From positions 1 to 64,000 of the forward strand of contig JAJPIT010000061.1 of the NCBI GenBank assembly GCA_021324615.1: 64,000 bases of DNA. The letters run 5' to 3'. The notes beneath the pieces were generated by a model. The model made no database searches. It worked only from the letters and a program-made list of their open reading frames with translations, and was not told the DNA's origin. A program made the translations under genes and the position numbers. The DNA is from Terriglobia bacterium. Lineage in GTDB: Bacteria > Acidobacteriota > Terriglobia > Bryobacterales > Bryobacteraceae. Shown here piece after piece: positions 8,589 through 18,015 of the stretch; position 1 is the first letter of the stretch; each line of letters starts with the position of its first letter.

Positions 8589-8589
8589 G

Positions 8590-10776
8590 CTAGTGCAGCA
8601 CCATCACATCCACGTTGCCCGTGCGCCGGCCGACGGTGACGGCAACCGTGTCCCTGGACCGGAACAGCACCAGATCCACGCTGGCCGCGCCCACCCGCAG
8701 TCCCTCGATCTGGATCTGGTGCAGATTCGCCGGCAACACCGGCCGGACAAAAGTCACCCTCCGCTTCAGCGCGTCGATGGTCATGCCCATGCAGGATTGC
8801 AGCAGGGAAAACGCCGACGCCGCGGACCAGGCCTGCGGCGAGCACGCCACCGGATAAGAGGTCGGCCCCTTGCCCGGCCGCCGGTGAAAACCGCAGAAAA
8901 GCTCCGGCAGCCGGTCGAATTCGAAATGAATCGCGGCTTCAAACAGCCCGGTCAAAATCGCGGCGGCGCGCTCGGTCCAGCGATAGCGCGCCAGTCCCGC
9001 GGCGATCAAGGCGTTATCGTGCGGCCAGACCGAGCCGTTGTGATAGGACATCGGATTGTAGCGCGGCTCGCAATCGGCCACCGTGCGGATGCCCCAGCCG
9101 CTGTAGAAGCGGTCGCCCAGCAGCGACTCCGCCAGCACCGCCGCCCGCTCCGCGCTGGCGATCCCGGAAAACAGGCACTGCCCGGCGTTGGAGGTGCGGA
9201 CCGCGCACTTCCTGCCGCGGCCGTCGAGCGCGATCGCGTACACGCCCAGATCCCCGCACCAGAAGCTTTCTTCAAAGCGCGCGCGCAGCGCTTCCGCTTC
9301 GCGGATCGACCTCTGCGCGGTGGCGTGATCGCCCAGCACGGCCGCGATGGCCGCGTATTCCAGCCGGGCCGCATACACGTAGCCCTGAACTTCGCAAAGC
9401 GCCACCGGCGGCTCGGCCAGCGAGCCGTCGGCGTGGTAGATCGCATCCTGCGAGTCCTTCCAGCCCTGCTGCGCCAGCCCGTGCCCGGATTTGCGGCTGT
9501 AGTCCACAAAGCCGTCGCCGTTGGAATCGCCGTAGCGGTCGATCCATTCGACCGCCCGGTCCAGGTTGGGCTGGATGGATTTGATGAAGTCGACCTCACC
9601 GGTGCGGCGCAAATATTCGCCCGCCAGGATCAAATACAGCGGCGTCGCATCCACGCTGCCGTAGTAGCGCTGAAACGGATGCTCGCCCAGGGCGGCCATC
9701 TCGCCGCCGCGGGCTTCATGAAGAATCTTGCCCGGCTCGGCGTCCTGCTCCGGCGAGATTTCCCGCGCCTGCGTCGCGCTCAGATATCCCAGAACGCCGC
9801 GCGCGATGGCCGGCGACGTCCACAGGCATTCCAGCGCGGCGATAATGCCGTCCCGCCCGAACGGCGTGGCGAACCAGGGCACTCCGGCGTAGGGATAAAA
9901 ACCCTGCGGCTCCGACGTCAGCAGCATGTTCAGATCCATCCGCGAGCGGTCCAGCCAGCGGTTGAACAACTCGTCCGAGGTGCGGATCGACAGCGTCAGC
10001 CGGTCGCAGGACTCCGCCACGCGGGTCGCCTCCGCGAGCGCTTTGCCGTAGCCCACCGCCACACCGCGCTTGCCGCCGGCCTCACAGCCCAGCGTCAGCT
10101 CCACCGCCTGCTCCTGTCCGGGCGCAAAGCGCAGCAGAAACTGCATCGAGCCGGCCGCGGTCGCCTGCGGCGGCGCGCCGGACTGGATGCGCGTCTGCCG
10201 CCGCACCCCGTCCAGACCGTCGTAGCCGAGCACGATCTCCCCCTCCCTCACCTCCGGCCGGCGGATCGCGCCGCGCCGGGCGCGCTTGCTGCCGCGGACC
10301 TCGAAGATATCGGCGTAGTCGGCGGCGAACTCCAGCAGCAGCGAAACCTCGGTCGCCTCCGGCGAATAGTTGCGCAGGCGCAGGCGCAGAAAAAGCCGCT
10401 GGTCGAACAGAAACTGCGAGCGGTAAAGATGCAGCGAGCCGCGCGGGATCCGCACCCTGCCCTCGAAATAAACGTCGGGATTGGTCAGATCGGCCGACAA
10501 CAGAACGTTGTCCCGCCGCACGGCCGAGCTCAGCAGCAGCGGCCGCCCGTTGGCCAGCTTCAACTTCAGGCAGGAAAGATAACGCGTCCCGCCGTGATAC
10601 AGGCCTTCTCCGCTGCGATGCTGCGCGTCGATATCGCCGAAAATGTCGAACAGCGCGAACGTGTCGTTGTGCTTGAGAACCAGGTCGCGGCGCGGCGGCA
10701 GATCGGACGACGCCAGAATGTAGTACTGCTCTTCCAGCGCCGCCGCCGGTCCGGGTGAGCTGGGCGGGCGGCTCAC
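8590..10776 (-). CDS. Glycogen debranching-type amylo-alpha-1,6-glucosidase
   Basis: 728 residues. The N-terminal part (about 15-230; KHNDTFALFDIFGDI, YHGGTRYLSCL) fits the GDE_N_bis domain of bacterial amylo-alpha-1,6-glucosidase family proteins, and the C-terminal part is an (alpha/alpha)6 barrel (PWFATPFGRDGIIAALECLW, SGHGLAQQGWKDSQDA, YNPMSYHNGSVWPHDNA). The family hydrolyses alpha-1,6 branches of glycogen or related glucans in the cytoplasm. Start is a GTG at 10776 without a strong ribosome site. Stands alone; no other glycogen gene in the window. Confidence 0.88.
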   Translation of the reverse strand: MSRPPSSPGPAAALEEQYYILASSDLPPRRDLVLKHNDTFALFDIFGDIDAQHRSGEGLYHGGTRYLSCLKLKLANGRPLLLSSAVRRDNVLLSADLTNPDVYFEGRVRIPRGSLHLYRSQFLFDQRLFLRLRLRNYSPEATEVSLLLEFAADYADIFEVRGSKRARRGAIRRPEVREGEIVLGYDGLDGVRRQTRIQSGAPPQATAAGSMQFLLRFAPGQEQAVELTLGCEAGGKRGVAVGYGKALAEATRVAESCDRLTLSIRTSDELFNRWLDRSRMDLNMLLTSEPQGFYPYAGVPWFATPFGRDGIIAALECLWTSPAIARGVLGYLSATQAREISPEQDAEPGKILHEARGGEMAALGEHPFQRYYGSVDATPLYLILAGEYLRRTGEVDFIKSIQPNLDRAVEWIDRYGDSNGDGFVDYSRKSGHGLAQQGWKDSQDAIYHADGSLAEPPVALCEVQGYVYAARLEYAAIAAVLGDHATAQRSIREAEALRARFEESFWCGDLGVYAIALDGRGRKCAVRTSNAGQCLFSGIASAERAAVLAESLLGDRFYSGWGIRTVADCEPRYNPMSYHNGSVWPHDNALIAAGLARYRWTERAAAILTGLFEAAIHFEFDRLPELFCGFHRRPGKGPTSYPVACSPQAWSAASAFSLLQSCMGMTIDALKRRVTFVRPVLPANLHQIQIEGLRVGAASVDLVLFRSRDTVAVTVGRRTGNVDVMVLH

Positions 10777-10818
10777 TTGGGTGGGACGCCGGCAACGATA
10801 AAATCGTTTCAGCCGCCG

Positions 10819-11913
10819 TCAGGGAATCGCCAGCCTGCCCCCGCGCACCACCGGCCCGCTCTCCGAATCGATGTTTGAGACCGGAAAAAAGAACCAGCGG
10901 TGCCAGTTCCCGCGAACCCCGCCGGCCAGTTCTTCGTTATCGCCCAGACTCAGCCGCACCACCGCGTCGCCATAGCCGTAGTACGGCAGAACCGGGGACC
11001 CGGCGGGCGCCGCCAGCCGCGGATTCACCCCGATGCCGAGCTCCCGGAAACGATAGCCTGCCGCGCCGCCGGATTTGAGCTCGGCCTCCACCGCCTCGCG
11101 GTTCTCGGCCGCCTCCACGGCGGTGACTCTGCCCTCGGCGATGTGAAACCGGATCCGGCGCGCCACCACTCCGCCAAATCGCGCCTCCGCAACCGCCAGC
11201 GTGCCATTCACCGTGTCCTCCTCCGGGGCCACCCGCACCACCCCGGCCGGCAGTTCGATCTCCCGGTCAACTTTCATCCGGGCGCGCCGCGCCCGGTCCC
11301 CGGAAGCGTCTCCGTCCTGTTTATTCATCGGACGGGCGCCCACCCGCAGCCGCAGATTGGTGCCCTCCGGAGTGGTGATGTGCAGCACGCCCCGCCGCAG
11401 CGCCGCGATCAGCCGGTCCTGCCGCGCCGACAGCGCCTTGTAGTCGATGTCCAGAGCGGCCTGGTAGAGGCCATCGAACCCCGCCGGATGCACGGCGGGA
11501 AGGCCGTCCGCCAGAACGCTGCCGCCCGACCAGTGGAAGTGGATCTCCCGGCGTGCGCCGCCCTGCCGGAGCCAGGCGGCCAGCGCCTGCTGCTCGGCCG
11601 CGGAAACGTAGAGCTCATCGCGCAGCGGCATCCACAGATAGACGTCGGCCGCCTTCAACGCCTCGGCCAGACGACCGCCGCCCTCCGCCGGCGGCTTCAG
11701 ATAGGGGAGCTCGGCCTGGACCACCCCGCCGCGCGCCGCAATCTCCTCCTTCAGCGGCCCGCGGATCTCCTGAAAATAACCGGGATCGTAGCGGAGCACC
11801 ACACGCTCGCCTTTTTCCAGCGCCAGGGAATCCGCAATGCGGGCGGCCATGCGTTCATAATTGAGCTGCGCCGAAACCGGAAGCATGAAACAAAGATAGA
11901 GCAGCAGGCGCAT
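10819..11913 (-). CDS. Secreted M29 aminopeptidase-like protein
   Basis: 364 residues from the ATG at 11913, beginning with a signal peptide ending near VSAQ. The layout (ERMAARIADSLALEKGERVVL early; TPEGTNLRLRV, then IELPAGVVRVAPEEDTVNGTL in the middle) follows the thermophilic metalloaminopeptidase (M29) fold. The usual metal ligands of that family, a Glu-x(5)-His-Y-type set and a second His, are not evident to me, so it may be a non-catalytic relative. A periplasmic role in peptide binding or trimming is inference. Confidence 0.6.
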   Translation of the reverse strand: MRLLLYLCFMLPVSAQLNYERMAARIADSLALEKGERVVLRYDPGYFQEIRGPLKEEIAARGGVVQAELPYLKPPAEGGGRLAEALKAADVYLWMPLRDELYVSAAEQQALAAWLRQGGARREIHFHWSGGSVLADGLPAVHPAGFDGLYQAALDIDYKALSARQDRLIAALRRGVLHITTPEGTNLRLRVGARPMNKQDGDASGDRARRARMKVDREIELPAGVVRVAPEEDTVNGTLAVAEARFGGVVARRIRFHIAEGRVTAVEAAENREAVEAELKSGGAAGYRFRELGIGVNPRLAAPAGSPVLPYYGYGDAVVRLSLGDNEELAGGVRGNWHRWFFFPVSNIDSESGPVVRGGRLAIP

Positions 11914-11964
11914 CCCTGCCCAGCATACACGATGTGGTAAACTGAACCAAAGAATCGAGGAAAA

Positions 11965-12156
11965 ATGGCGAAAGTGTGTGAGCTTTGTGGCCGCGGGCCG
12001 CAGTTCGGCAACCGGATCAGCCACGCCCACAACGTGACCAAGCGGCGCTGGAACGTCAATCTGCAAAACGTGCGCGCGGTGGTGAACGGGGCGTCCAAAA
12101 AGCTGCGCGTCTGCACCAACTGCATTAAGAGCGGCCGCGTGCAAAAAGCGGCCTGA
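11965..12156 (+). CDS. rpmB: 50S ribosomal protein L28
   Basis: 63 residues, the compact L28 form. MAKVCELCGRGPQFGNRISHAHN at the start, RRWNVNLQ in the middle and RVCTNCIKSG near the end are diagnostic. The two CxxC pairs can bind zinc, the C+ form of L28. It lies divergently from the M29-like gene and is its own short unit. Confidence 0.97.
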   Translation: MAKVCELCGRGPQFGNRISHAHNVTKRRWNVNLQNVRAVVNGASKKLRVCTNCIKSGRVQKAA

Positions 12157-12204
12157 ACAACCGCCCGGCCCGGGCCGGCAGAACGGCCCCATGGGGCGCG
12201 GAAA

Positions 12205-12468
12205 TCACTTCCAGGTTACGCTGGCCGGTTCGGACCGTTCGCAGGCGGTCGAATCCGTCACCCCGGAGGCGATCTGCGCGCAGGCGTTGGCCGTCGCCGC
12301 GCGCAGCGCGAAATCCTTGGTGGATCCGGCGGCGGTGCGGCAGGCGCCGCGGCCCTGATACTGCACGCACACCTCCACCCGGTACCGCGCCAGATTCAGG
12401 CTCGAATAAAGAATCACCGCCAGCACCGCGGCCAGAAACACCACCCCCAGCAAAACCGGTTTCTTCAT
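12205..12468 (-). CDS. Small membrane-anchored protein, unknown
   Basis: 87 residues. One N-terminal membrane helix (about 5-22, VLLGVVFLAAVLAVILYSS) and an outer soluble part with four Cys (VEVCVQYQGRGACR, ANACAQI, TACERS) that could form two disulfides. Its ATG overlaps the accA stop by four bases (ATGA), so it is translated together with accA. I do not know the family. Confidence 0.65.
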   Translation of the reverse strand: MKKPVLLGVVFLAAVLAVILYSSLNLARYRVEVCVQYQGRGACRTAAGSTKDFALRAATANACAQIASGVTDSTACERSEPASVTWK

Positions 12469-13319
12469 CCCGGGACTCCGAGGGTCGCCGCCGATTCGGT
12501 GAAGAACGACCCCATGCGCCGGAACTTTTCGTAGCGGTCGTCGATCAGGGCCCGCGGCGTCATCTCCGCCAGCTCCCGCAGCGCGCCGCGCAAAACTTCC
12601 CCCAGCGCTTGCGCCGCGGCGTCCGGATCGGAGTGCGCGCCTTCTCCCGGCTCGGCAATGATGCCGTCGATTAATCCCAGATCGCGAAGATCGGCCGCGG
12701 TCATCTTCAGCGCCGCCGCCGCCAGCGGAGCCTTGGCCGCGTCGCGGTAAATAATCGCCGCGCAGCTCTCCGGAGAAATGACGCTGTAGACGGCGTTTTC
12801 CATCATGTAAATGCGGTTGCCCACGCCCAGCGCCAGCGCCCCGCCGCTGCCACCCTCCCCGATCACCACCACAATCACCGGCACGCCCAGCCGCGACATC
12901 TCCCGCAGATTCCGGGCGATGGCTTCCGCCTGGCCCCGCTCTTCGGCGTCCTTGCCCGGATACGCGCCGGGCGTATCCAGCAGCGTGATGATGGGTCGGC
13001 CAAACTTCGCGGCCAGCCCCATCAGCCGCAGCGCCTTGCGGTATCCCTCCGGCCGCGGCATCCCCCAGTTCCGGATCACCTTCTGCTTGGTGTCGCGGCC
13101 CTTCTGCTGGCCGATCACCATCACCGGCTTGCCGTCGAACCACGCCGGCCCGGCCACAATGGCGCGGTCGTCGGCGAAGGCCCGGTCGCCATGCAGCTCA
13201 TCGAAGTTCGTAAACAGGCGCTGGATATAGTCAAGCGCGTGCGGCCGCTTGGGATGCCGCGCCAGCTGCACCCGCTCCCAGCTCGCATTCGACGCCGTCA
13301 AATTTTGTGCTTCCGCCAT
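12465..13319 (-). CDS. accA: Acetyl-CoA carboxylase carboxyltransferase subunit alpha
   Basis: 284 residues. Motifs RHPKRPHALDYI, GDRAFADD, GQQKGRDT, LLDTPGAYPG and EGGSGGALA identify AccA, which with AccD moves the carboxyl group from biotin to acetyl-CoA in fatty-acid synthesis. It is about 30 residues shorter at the N-terminus than the E. coli protein, starting right at the conserved core. It follows dnaE by 15 bases on the same strand, the accA-dnaE neighbourhood also seen in other bacteria. Confidence 0.97.
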   Translation of the reverse strand: MAEAQNLTASNASWERVQLARHPKRPHALDYIQRLFTNFDELHGDRAFADDRAIVAGPAWFDGKPVMVIGQQKGRDTKQKVIRNWGMPRPEGYRKALRLMGLAAKFGRPIITLLDTPGAYPGKDAEERGQAEAIARNLREMSRLGVPVIVVVIGEGGSGGALALGVGNRIYMMENAVYSVISPESCAAIIYRDAAKAPLAAAALKMTAADLRDLGLIDGIIAEPGEGAHSDPDAAAQALGEVLRGALRELAEMTPRALIDDRYEKFRRMGSFFTESAATLGVPG

Positions 13320-13334
13320 GACCGCGGCCCGGCG

Positions 13335-16300
13335 CTAGCCGGCAAGAACTTCCATCGCCTCGGACCCGCAGATGCGGGCGAGCTCGGCGCAAAACTCCTT
13401 GTCCGGCCGCACCTTCGCCGTAATGTCCAGGATAACCGAGAAGTCCCGCGATTTTTCCAGCCGCAGCCGGACCTCGGTTTCCCCGCGCTTGTTCTCAAAC
13501 AGCGCGCGCAGCAGCGCGGCGCGGTCCGAGGGCCCGGACCCGTTCACCGGAACCCGTATGGAGATCAGCGACGGCAGGTTCAGCCGCGCGTTCTCCAGCG
13601 CCACAATGTCCTGCACCGAAATCTTCGGCGGCCCGCCCTCCTCCGGAAGCACCAGCCCGCGCACCAGAACCGCCTGGTCTTCCTGGAGCGCCCCCATCAG
13701 CCGCTCATACTGCGTCGAAAACACCATGGCCGGGGCCGAGCCTTCCCGGTCTTCGATCTGCATCGACGCCCACAGCTTCCCTTCCTTGCTGCGGCGCCGC
13801 TGGATCCCGGTCAGAATGCCGCACAGCGCGACCTCCGTGTTCTTGGCCAGCCCCTCCAGTTCCGCCGTGCTGTGCGTGGCCAGCTCCTGCACTTTATCCC
13901 GGTACTGATCCAGCGGATGGCCGGTGATATAAAATCCCACCGTCTCTTTTTCTCCCGCCAGCTTCTGCGCACCCGTCCAGTCCTCCACCTTCGGCAGCGG
14001 ATGCCCGGCCGGCCCCTGCTCCTCGATCAGCGCCGCGAACAGACCGGACTGCCCGCTCCGGCGGTCCTTGTGCGCCCGCGATCCGGCTTCCATCGCGCTG
14101 TCGATGGCCGCAAACAACTGCGCGCGCGTCCCTTCCAGCGAATCCATAGCCCCGGCTTTGATCAGGCTTTCGATCATCCGCCGGTTCACCGCACCCAGAT
14201 CAACGCGCTCGCAAAATTCGTGCAGCGAGCCGAACCGCCCCGCCCGGCGCGCCTCCACGATCGACTCCACCGCCGCCGCCCCCACGTTCTTGATCGCTCC
14301 CAGCCCAAAGCGGATCCCCGATTCCTCCCCGTTTTCCACCGGAGTAAAATCCAACTCCGAGGAGTTCACATCCGGCGGCAGCACGCGGATCCCCATCTCC
14401 CGGCATTCGTTAATGTACTTGACCACCTGCGCCGTGTTGCCGGTCTGCGAGGTCAGCAGCGCCGACATGAACTCCAGCGGATAGTGCGTCTTCAGGTACG
14501 CGGTGAGGAACGCCAGATAGGCGTACGCCGCCGAGTGCGATTTGTTGAATCCGTAGCCGGCGAACTTCGCCATCTGGTCGAAAATCTTCTCCACCTTGCG
14601 CGGCGGATACCCCTTGGCCGTCGCCCCCGCCAGAAACCGCGCGCGCTGCTTGTCCATCTCCTCCTTCTTCTTCTTGCCCATCGCCCGCCGCAGCAGATCC
14701 GCTTCGCCCAGCGAGTAGCCCGCCAGCCGGCTGGCGATTTGCATCACCTGCTCCTGGTACACGATCACCCCGAAGGACTCCTCCAGAATGTCCTTCAGCT
14801 CCGGAAAATCGTAGTGCACCTCCTTGCGCCCGTGCTTGCGATCGATAAAATCGTCGATCATGTCCATCGGACCGGGCCGGTACAGCGCGTTCAGCGCGAT
14901 CAGATCGTCCAGCCGGTCCGGCTGATAGCGGCGCAGAATGTCCCGCATGCCGGGCGATTCAAACTGGAATATCCCGCTGGTGTAGCCCTTGCTGAACACC
15001 TGCCCGTAGGTGGCCTCGTCGTCCAGCGGAACTTCCTCCAACCGAAGCTTCACCCCCCGGTGCCGCTCGATCAGCTTCAGCGTGTCGTCGATGATGGTCA
15101 GCGTGGTCAGCCCCAGAAAATCCATCTTGAGCAGACCCAGTTTTTCCAAACCGACCATGTCGTACTGCGTGACGACTTCGTCCTTGTTGGTCTTGTACAG
15201 CGGAACCAGATCCTTGAGCGGCACCGGCGAGATCACCACCCCGGCGGCGTGCACGCTGGCATTGCGCGCCATCCCCTCCAGCCGCTGCGCGGTCTCCAGC
15301 ACCTCCTGCACCCGCGGGTCCTTCCGCGCCAGATCCTCCAACTGCGGCTCCATCTGCCGCGCGTCCTGGATCTTGATGTTCAGCGGCAGGGCCGGAATCA
15401 GCTTGGTGATCCGGTCCACGTCGGCGAAGCTGAGATCCAGCACGCGGCCCACGTCCTTGATCGCCGCGCGCGCCCCCAGCGTCCCGAACGTGATGATCTG
15501 CGCCACCTGCTCGCGCCCGTACTTCTCCGTCACGTACTGAATCACCTGGCCGCGGCCCCGCGTGCAGAAATCGATATCGATGTCCGGCATGCTGATGCGC
15601 TCCGGATTCAGAAAGCGCTCGAAGATCAGGCCGTAAGCCAGCGGATCGATGTCGGTGATCTCCATGGCCCAGCTCACCAGGCTCCCGGTGGCCGATCCCC
15701 GCCCCGGTCCCACCGGAATCCCCGCCTGTTTGGCGAACCGGATGAAGTCCCACACAATCAGAAAGTACCCGGAGAACTTCATCTGCTGGATCATCCGGAT
15801 CTCCCGGTCCAGCCGCTCGGCGTACTCCTTCAAGTCGTGCCGCAGCTTGCCCCGCGCCGCCAGCGCCTCCAGCCGCGCCCGGCGCTTCTCAAAACACTGC
15901 CGCGCGACGTACTCAAAATACGTGTCGGTGGAGTGCCCTTCCGGAATCGGAAACTTGGGGAACGGCTCCCGCACCGGCTCCAGCTTCAACTGGCAGCGTT
16001 CGGCGATCTCCCAGGTCCGGTCCAGCGCGTGCTCGGCCTCGCCGAACAGCGCCATCATCTCTTCCCGCGACTTCAAATAAAACGCCGGCTGCTCAAAGCG
16101 CATCCGGTTGCTGTCCGACATGGTCTTGCCGGTCTGGATGCACAGCAGAATCTCGTGCGCGCGCGCGTCCTGCTGCCGCAAATAGTGCGAATCGTTGGTG
16201 GCCACCAGCGGAATCCCGGTGTCGGCCGACAGCCGGTGAATCAGCGGCAGCACCCGCCGGTCCTGCTCCAGGCCATGATCCTGCAGCTCCAGAAAGAAAT

Positions 16301-16805
16301 TGCCGCGGCCGAACAGGTCCGTGTATTCGTAGGCCAGCCTGCGCGCGTCCTCGTAGCGGTCCGCCAGAAGCGTCTCGTTGATGTCGCCGCGCAGGCACGC
16401 CGAAAGCGCAATCAACCCCTTGGCGTGCCGCGACAGCAGGTCCTTGTCGATGCGCGGCTTGTAGTAGAAGCCGTCCAGGTAACCGGTGGAGACAAGCTGG
16501 ATCAGATTGCGGTAGCCTTCCGCGTCTTCGCACAGCAGCACCAGATGGTTGTAGCGGTTGGCGTCGCTTTTGTTGGCGTGCCCCTGCTGCGCGACGTATA
16601 CCTCGCAGCCGATCACCGGATGGATGCCCTTTTCCTTGGCCTTGTGGTAAAACTCGACCGCGCCGAACAGGTTGCCGTGATCGGTCATGGCCACCGCGGG
16701 CATGTTTTGCGCCGCCGCCAGATCCATCAACTGCGAGATTTCACAGGCTCCGTCGAGCAGCGAGTAATCGGTGTGGCAGTGCAGATGAACGAACGGCGCG
16801 GACAT
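13335..16805 (-). CDS. dnaE: DNA polymerase III subunit alpha
   Basis: 1156 residues, normal DnaE length. N-terminal PHP domain (FVHLHCHTDYSLLDG, residues 5-19), polymerase core with PDIDIDFC and GFNKSHSAAYA, HhH region, and a C-terminal OB fold (VALCGILTGIQRR, about 960) for single-stranded DNA. The replicative polymerase, acting in the Pol III holoenzyme. Probably co-transcribed with accA. Confidence 0.98.
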   Translation of the reverse strand: MSAPFVHLHCHTDYSLLDGACEISQLMDLAAAQNMPAVAMTDHGNLFGAVEFYHKAKEKGIHPVIGCEVYVAQQGHANKSDANRYNHLVLLCEDAEGYRNLIQLVSTGYLDGFYYKPRIDKDLLSRHAKGLIALSACLRGDINETLLADRYEDARRLAYEYTDLFGRGNFFLELQDHGLEQDRRVLPLIHRLSADTGIPLVATNDSHYLRQQDARAHEILLCIQTGKTMSDSNRMRFEQPAFYLKSREEMMALFGEAEHALDRTWEIAERCQLKLEPVREPFPKFPIPEGHSTDTYFEYVARQCFEKRRARLEALAARGKLRHDLKEYAERLDREIRMIQQMKFSGYFLIVWDFIRFAKQAGIPVGPGRGSATGSLVSWAMEITDIDPLAYGLIFERFLNPERISMPDIDIDFCTRGRGQVIQYVTEKYGREQVAQIITFGTLGARAAIKDVGRVLDLSFADVDRITKLIPALPLNIKIQDARQMEPQLEDLARKDPRVQEVLETAQRLEGMARNASVHAAGVVISPVPLKDLVPLYKTNKDEVVTQYDMVGLEKLGLLKMDFLGLTTLTIIDDTLKLIERHRGVKLRLEEVPLDDEATYGQVFSKGYTSGIFQFESPGMRDILRRYQPDRLDDLIALNALYRPGPMDMIDDFIDRKHGRKEVHYDFPELKDILEESFGVIVYQEQVMQIASRLAGYSLGEADLLRRAMGKKKKEEMDKQRARFLAGATAKGYPPRKVEKIFDQMAKFAGYGFNKSHSAAYAYLAFLTAYLKTHYPLEFMSALLTSQTGNTAQVVKYINECREMGIRVLPPDVNSSELDFTPVENGEESGIRFGLGAIKNVGAAAVESIVEARRAGRFGSLHEFCERVDLGAVNRRMIESLIKAGAMDSLEGTRAQLFAAIDSAMEAGSRAHKDRRSGQSGLFAALIEEQGPAGHPLPKVEDWTGAQKLAGEKETVGFYITGHPLDQYRDKVQELATHSTAELEGLAKNTEVALCGILTGIQRRRSKEGKLWASMQIEDREGSAPAMVFSTQYERLMGALQEDQAVLVRGLVLPEEGGPPKISVQDIVALENARLNLPSLISIRVPVNGSGPSDRAALLRALFENKRGETEVRLRLEKSRDFSVILDITAKVRPDKEFCAELARICGSEAMEVLAG

Positions 16806-16884
16806 GGATGCGATCCAATCCGGGGGAGATCTTCAGTATAACCCGCGCCTCCGGCCCGCGCGCAGCGCGGCCGGCCCCCGCCCG

Positions 16885-17361
16885 CTACTGGTCGTGCTTT
16901 GCCAGCCCGGCCAGCAGATCTTTGAGCTTGTCGTAATTGGTTTCGACGAACGCCGCGTTTTCCGGCGAGATCGACGGCGGATACTTCTGGATCGCCCCCG
17001 CTTTCTTCATTCCCACCGCCGTCATGTCCCCGATCAGCGCGGCGGTGAGGATCAGGAACTCGCGCGGCTTGATGCCGGCGGCCTTAAGCCCCGCCACCGC
17101 CGCCGGGCACGCGTTGATGATCTTTTCGCCGGCGTCCAGCGTCGGCGCCTTGCCCGGCGGATTGTTGTCGAAACACTTCCGGCAGGCCGGATCGTCCCCG
17201 GCTTTTTTGACAAACGCGGCGTAGCGTTGAATCACCCCCATATTGAGCCGGTATTCGCTGATTTCCTTAGCATCCGGATCGTTGGCCTGGGCGCGCGGCT
17301 GCGCCGCCGCGGTGCCCGCCGCCACCAGCACCGCCGCGAAAATCCAATGAACGGGCTTCAT
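16885..17361 (-). CDS. Small secreted protein, cytochrome-like Cys pair
   Basis: 158 residues with a clear signal peptide (cut near AAAQ). The mature part is helical with CRKC (about 60-63), a later single Cys, and a KPREFLILTAALIGDMTAVG segment. No CXXCH heme site is present, so it is not a c-type cytochrome. Members with this layout occur in acidobacterial genomes but I do not know a function. Located just downstream of the start of dnaE, same strand, with its own likely promoter. Confidence 0.65.
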   Translation of the reverse strand: MKPVHWIFAAVLVAAGTAAAQPRAQANDPDAKEISEYRLNMGVIQRYAAFVKKAGDDPACRKCFDNNPPGKAPTLDAGEKIINACPAAVAGLKAAGIKPREFLILTAALIGDMTAVGMKKAGAIQKYPPSISPENAAFVETNYDKLKDLLAGLAKHDQ

Positions 17362-17419
17362 ACCCCTATACGCCCGCTCCGCGGCTGGTTTGGCTCAACC
17401 GCCGCCCCGCCGCGATCCC

Positions 17420-17923
17420 TTACGCCGCCGTCGGCTGAGCCGGTCCGGCGCGCTCCCACTCCAGCTCCTCGATCGACTCCGCCAGAGCCAGCGCTCCATT
17501 GACTAGCCGGACCAGCCGTTCCCCCTCCACCGGCTTGCCGGCCGCGTCGTAGCCTCCGCAGTTCACCACTTCCTGGCGGAGATTCCCGCCAGCCTGAGCA
17601 GCAAGCACGATCGGAATCGCCGGCTGCGGCGACGCGGCGAAGGCGCGCAGCGCAGCGCGCCAGTCCCCGGGCATCTCCCGGTCATAGATCAGCACGCACG
17701 GGCGGCTGCCGGTGCGCAGCAGCAGCGCGTCCTCAACGGAGGAGGCAAACAAAAGATGCCAGCCCTGTTCCAGGGCCAGCACCCGCAGGCTCATCCGGCA
17801 TCGTTCGTCGTCGGTGACCGCCAGCACCGTCCTGCTTTCCAGGCGAAACTGCTCCAGTTTGCGCAGGAAATCCCGGCCGCGGTCGAGCAGCCGGTTCACC
17901 ACGCCTCGCCAGTGAACCCGCAT
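17420..17923 (-). CDS. Degenerate receiver-like protein
   Basis: 167 residues from the ATG at 17923 (an upstream ATG at 17962 is possible). Residues about 30-150 have the alternating pattern of a CheY-like receiver (VLAVTDDERCRMSL, CVLIYDREMPGDWRA), with D in LIYDREMP at the phosphorylation position and the late GKP in place of the usual KP. The C-terminal helix LVNGALALAESIEELEWE may be a short coiled coil. Likely a stand-alone regulator; partner unknown. Confidence 0.6.
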   Translation of the reverse strand: MRVHWRGVVNRLLDRGRDFLRKLEQFRLESRTVLAVTDDERCRMSLRVLALEQGWHLLFASSVEDALLLRTGSRPCVLIYDREMPGDWRAALRAFAASPQPAIPIVLAAQAGGNLRQEVVNCGGYDAAGKPVEGERLVRLVNGALALAESIEELEWERAGPAQPTAA

Positions 17924-18015
17924 TTGCTTCGAGTATGAGCCCGAACGTAGCGGCCCGGCCATCCCCGGCGGCAGGTAATTTTTTAGGGGTCCGGCACGGT
18001 AGCGCGGCCGCGCTT

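Noticed and set aside
5657-10758. Long plus-strand frames opposite comEC (5657-7507) and the debranching-type gene (8593-10758)
   Set aside because: Low-complexity Gly/Glu/Gln/Arg composition without motifs, while the minus-strand proteins have clear family signatures.
13191-16841. 1216-codon open frame opposite dnaE
   Set aside because: It mirrors dnaE, has no domain pattern and is rich in Arg/His/Pro/Leu, as expected from antisense reading of GC-rich codons.
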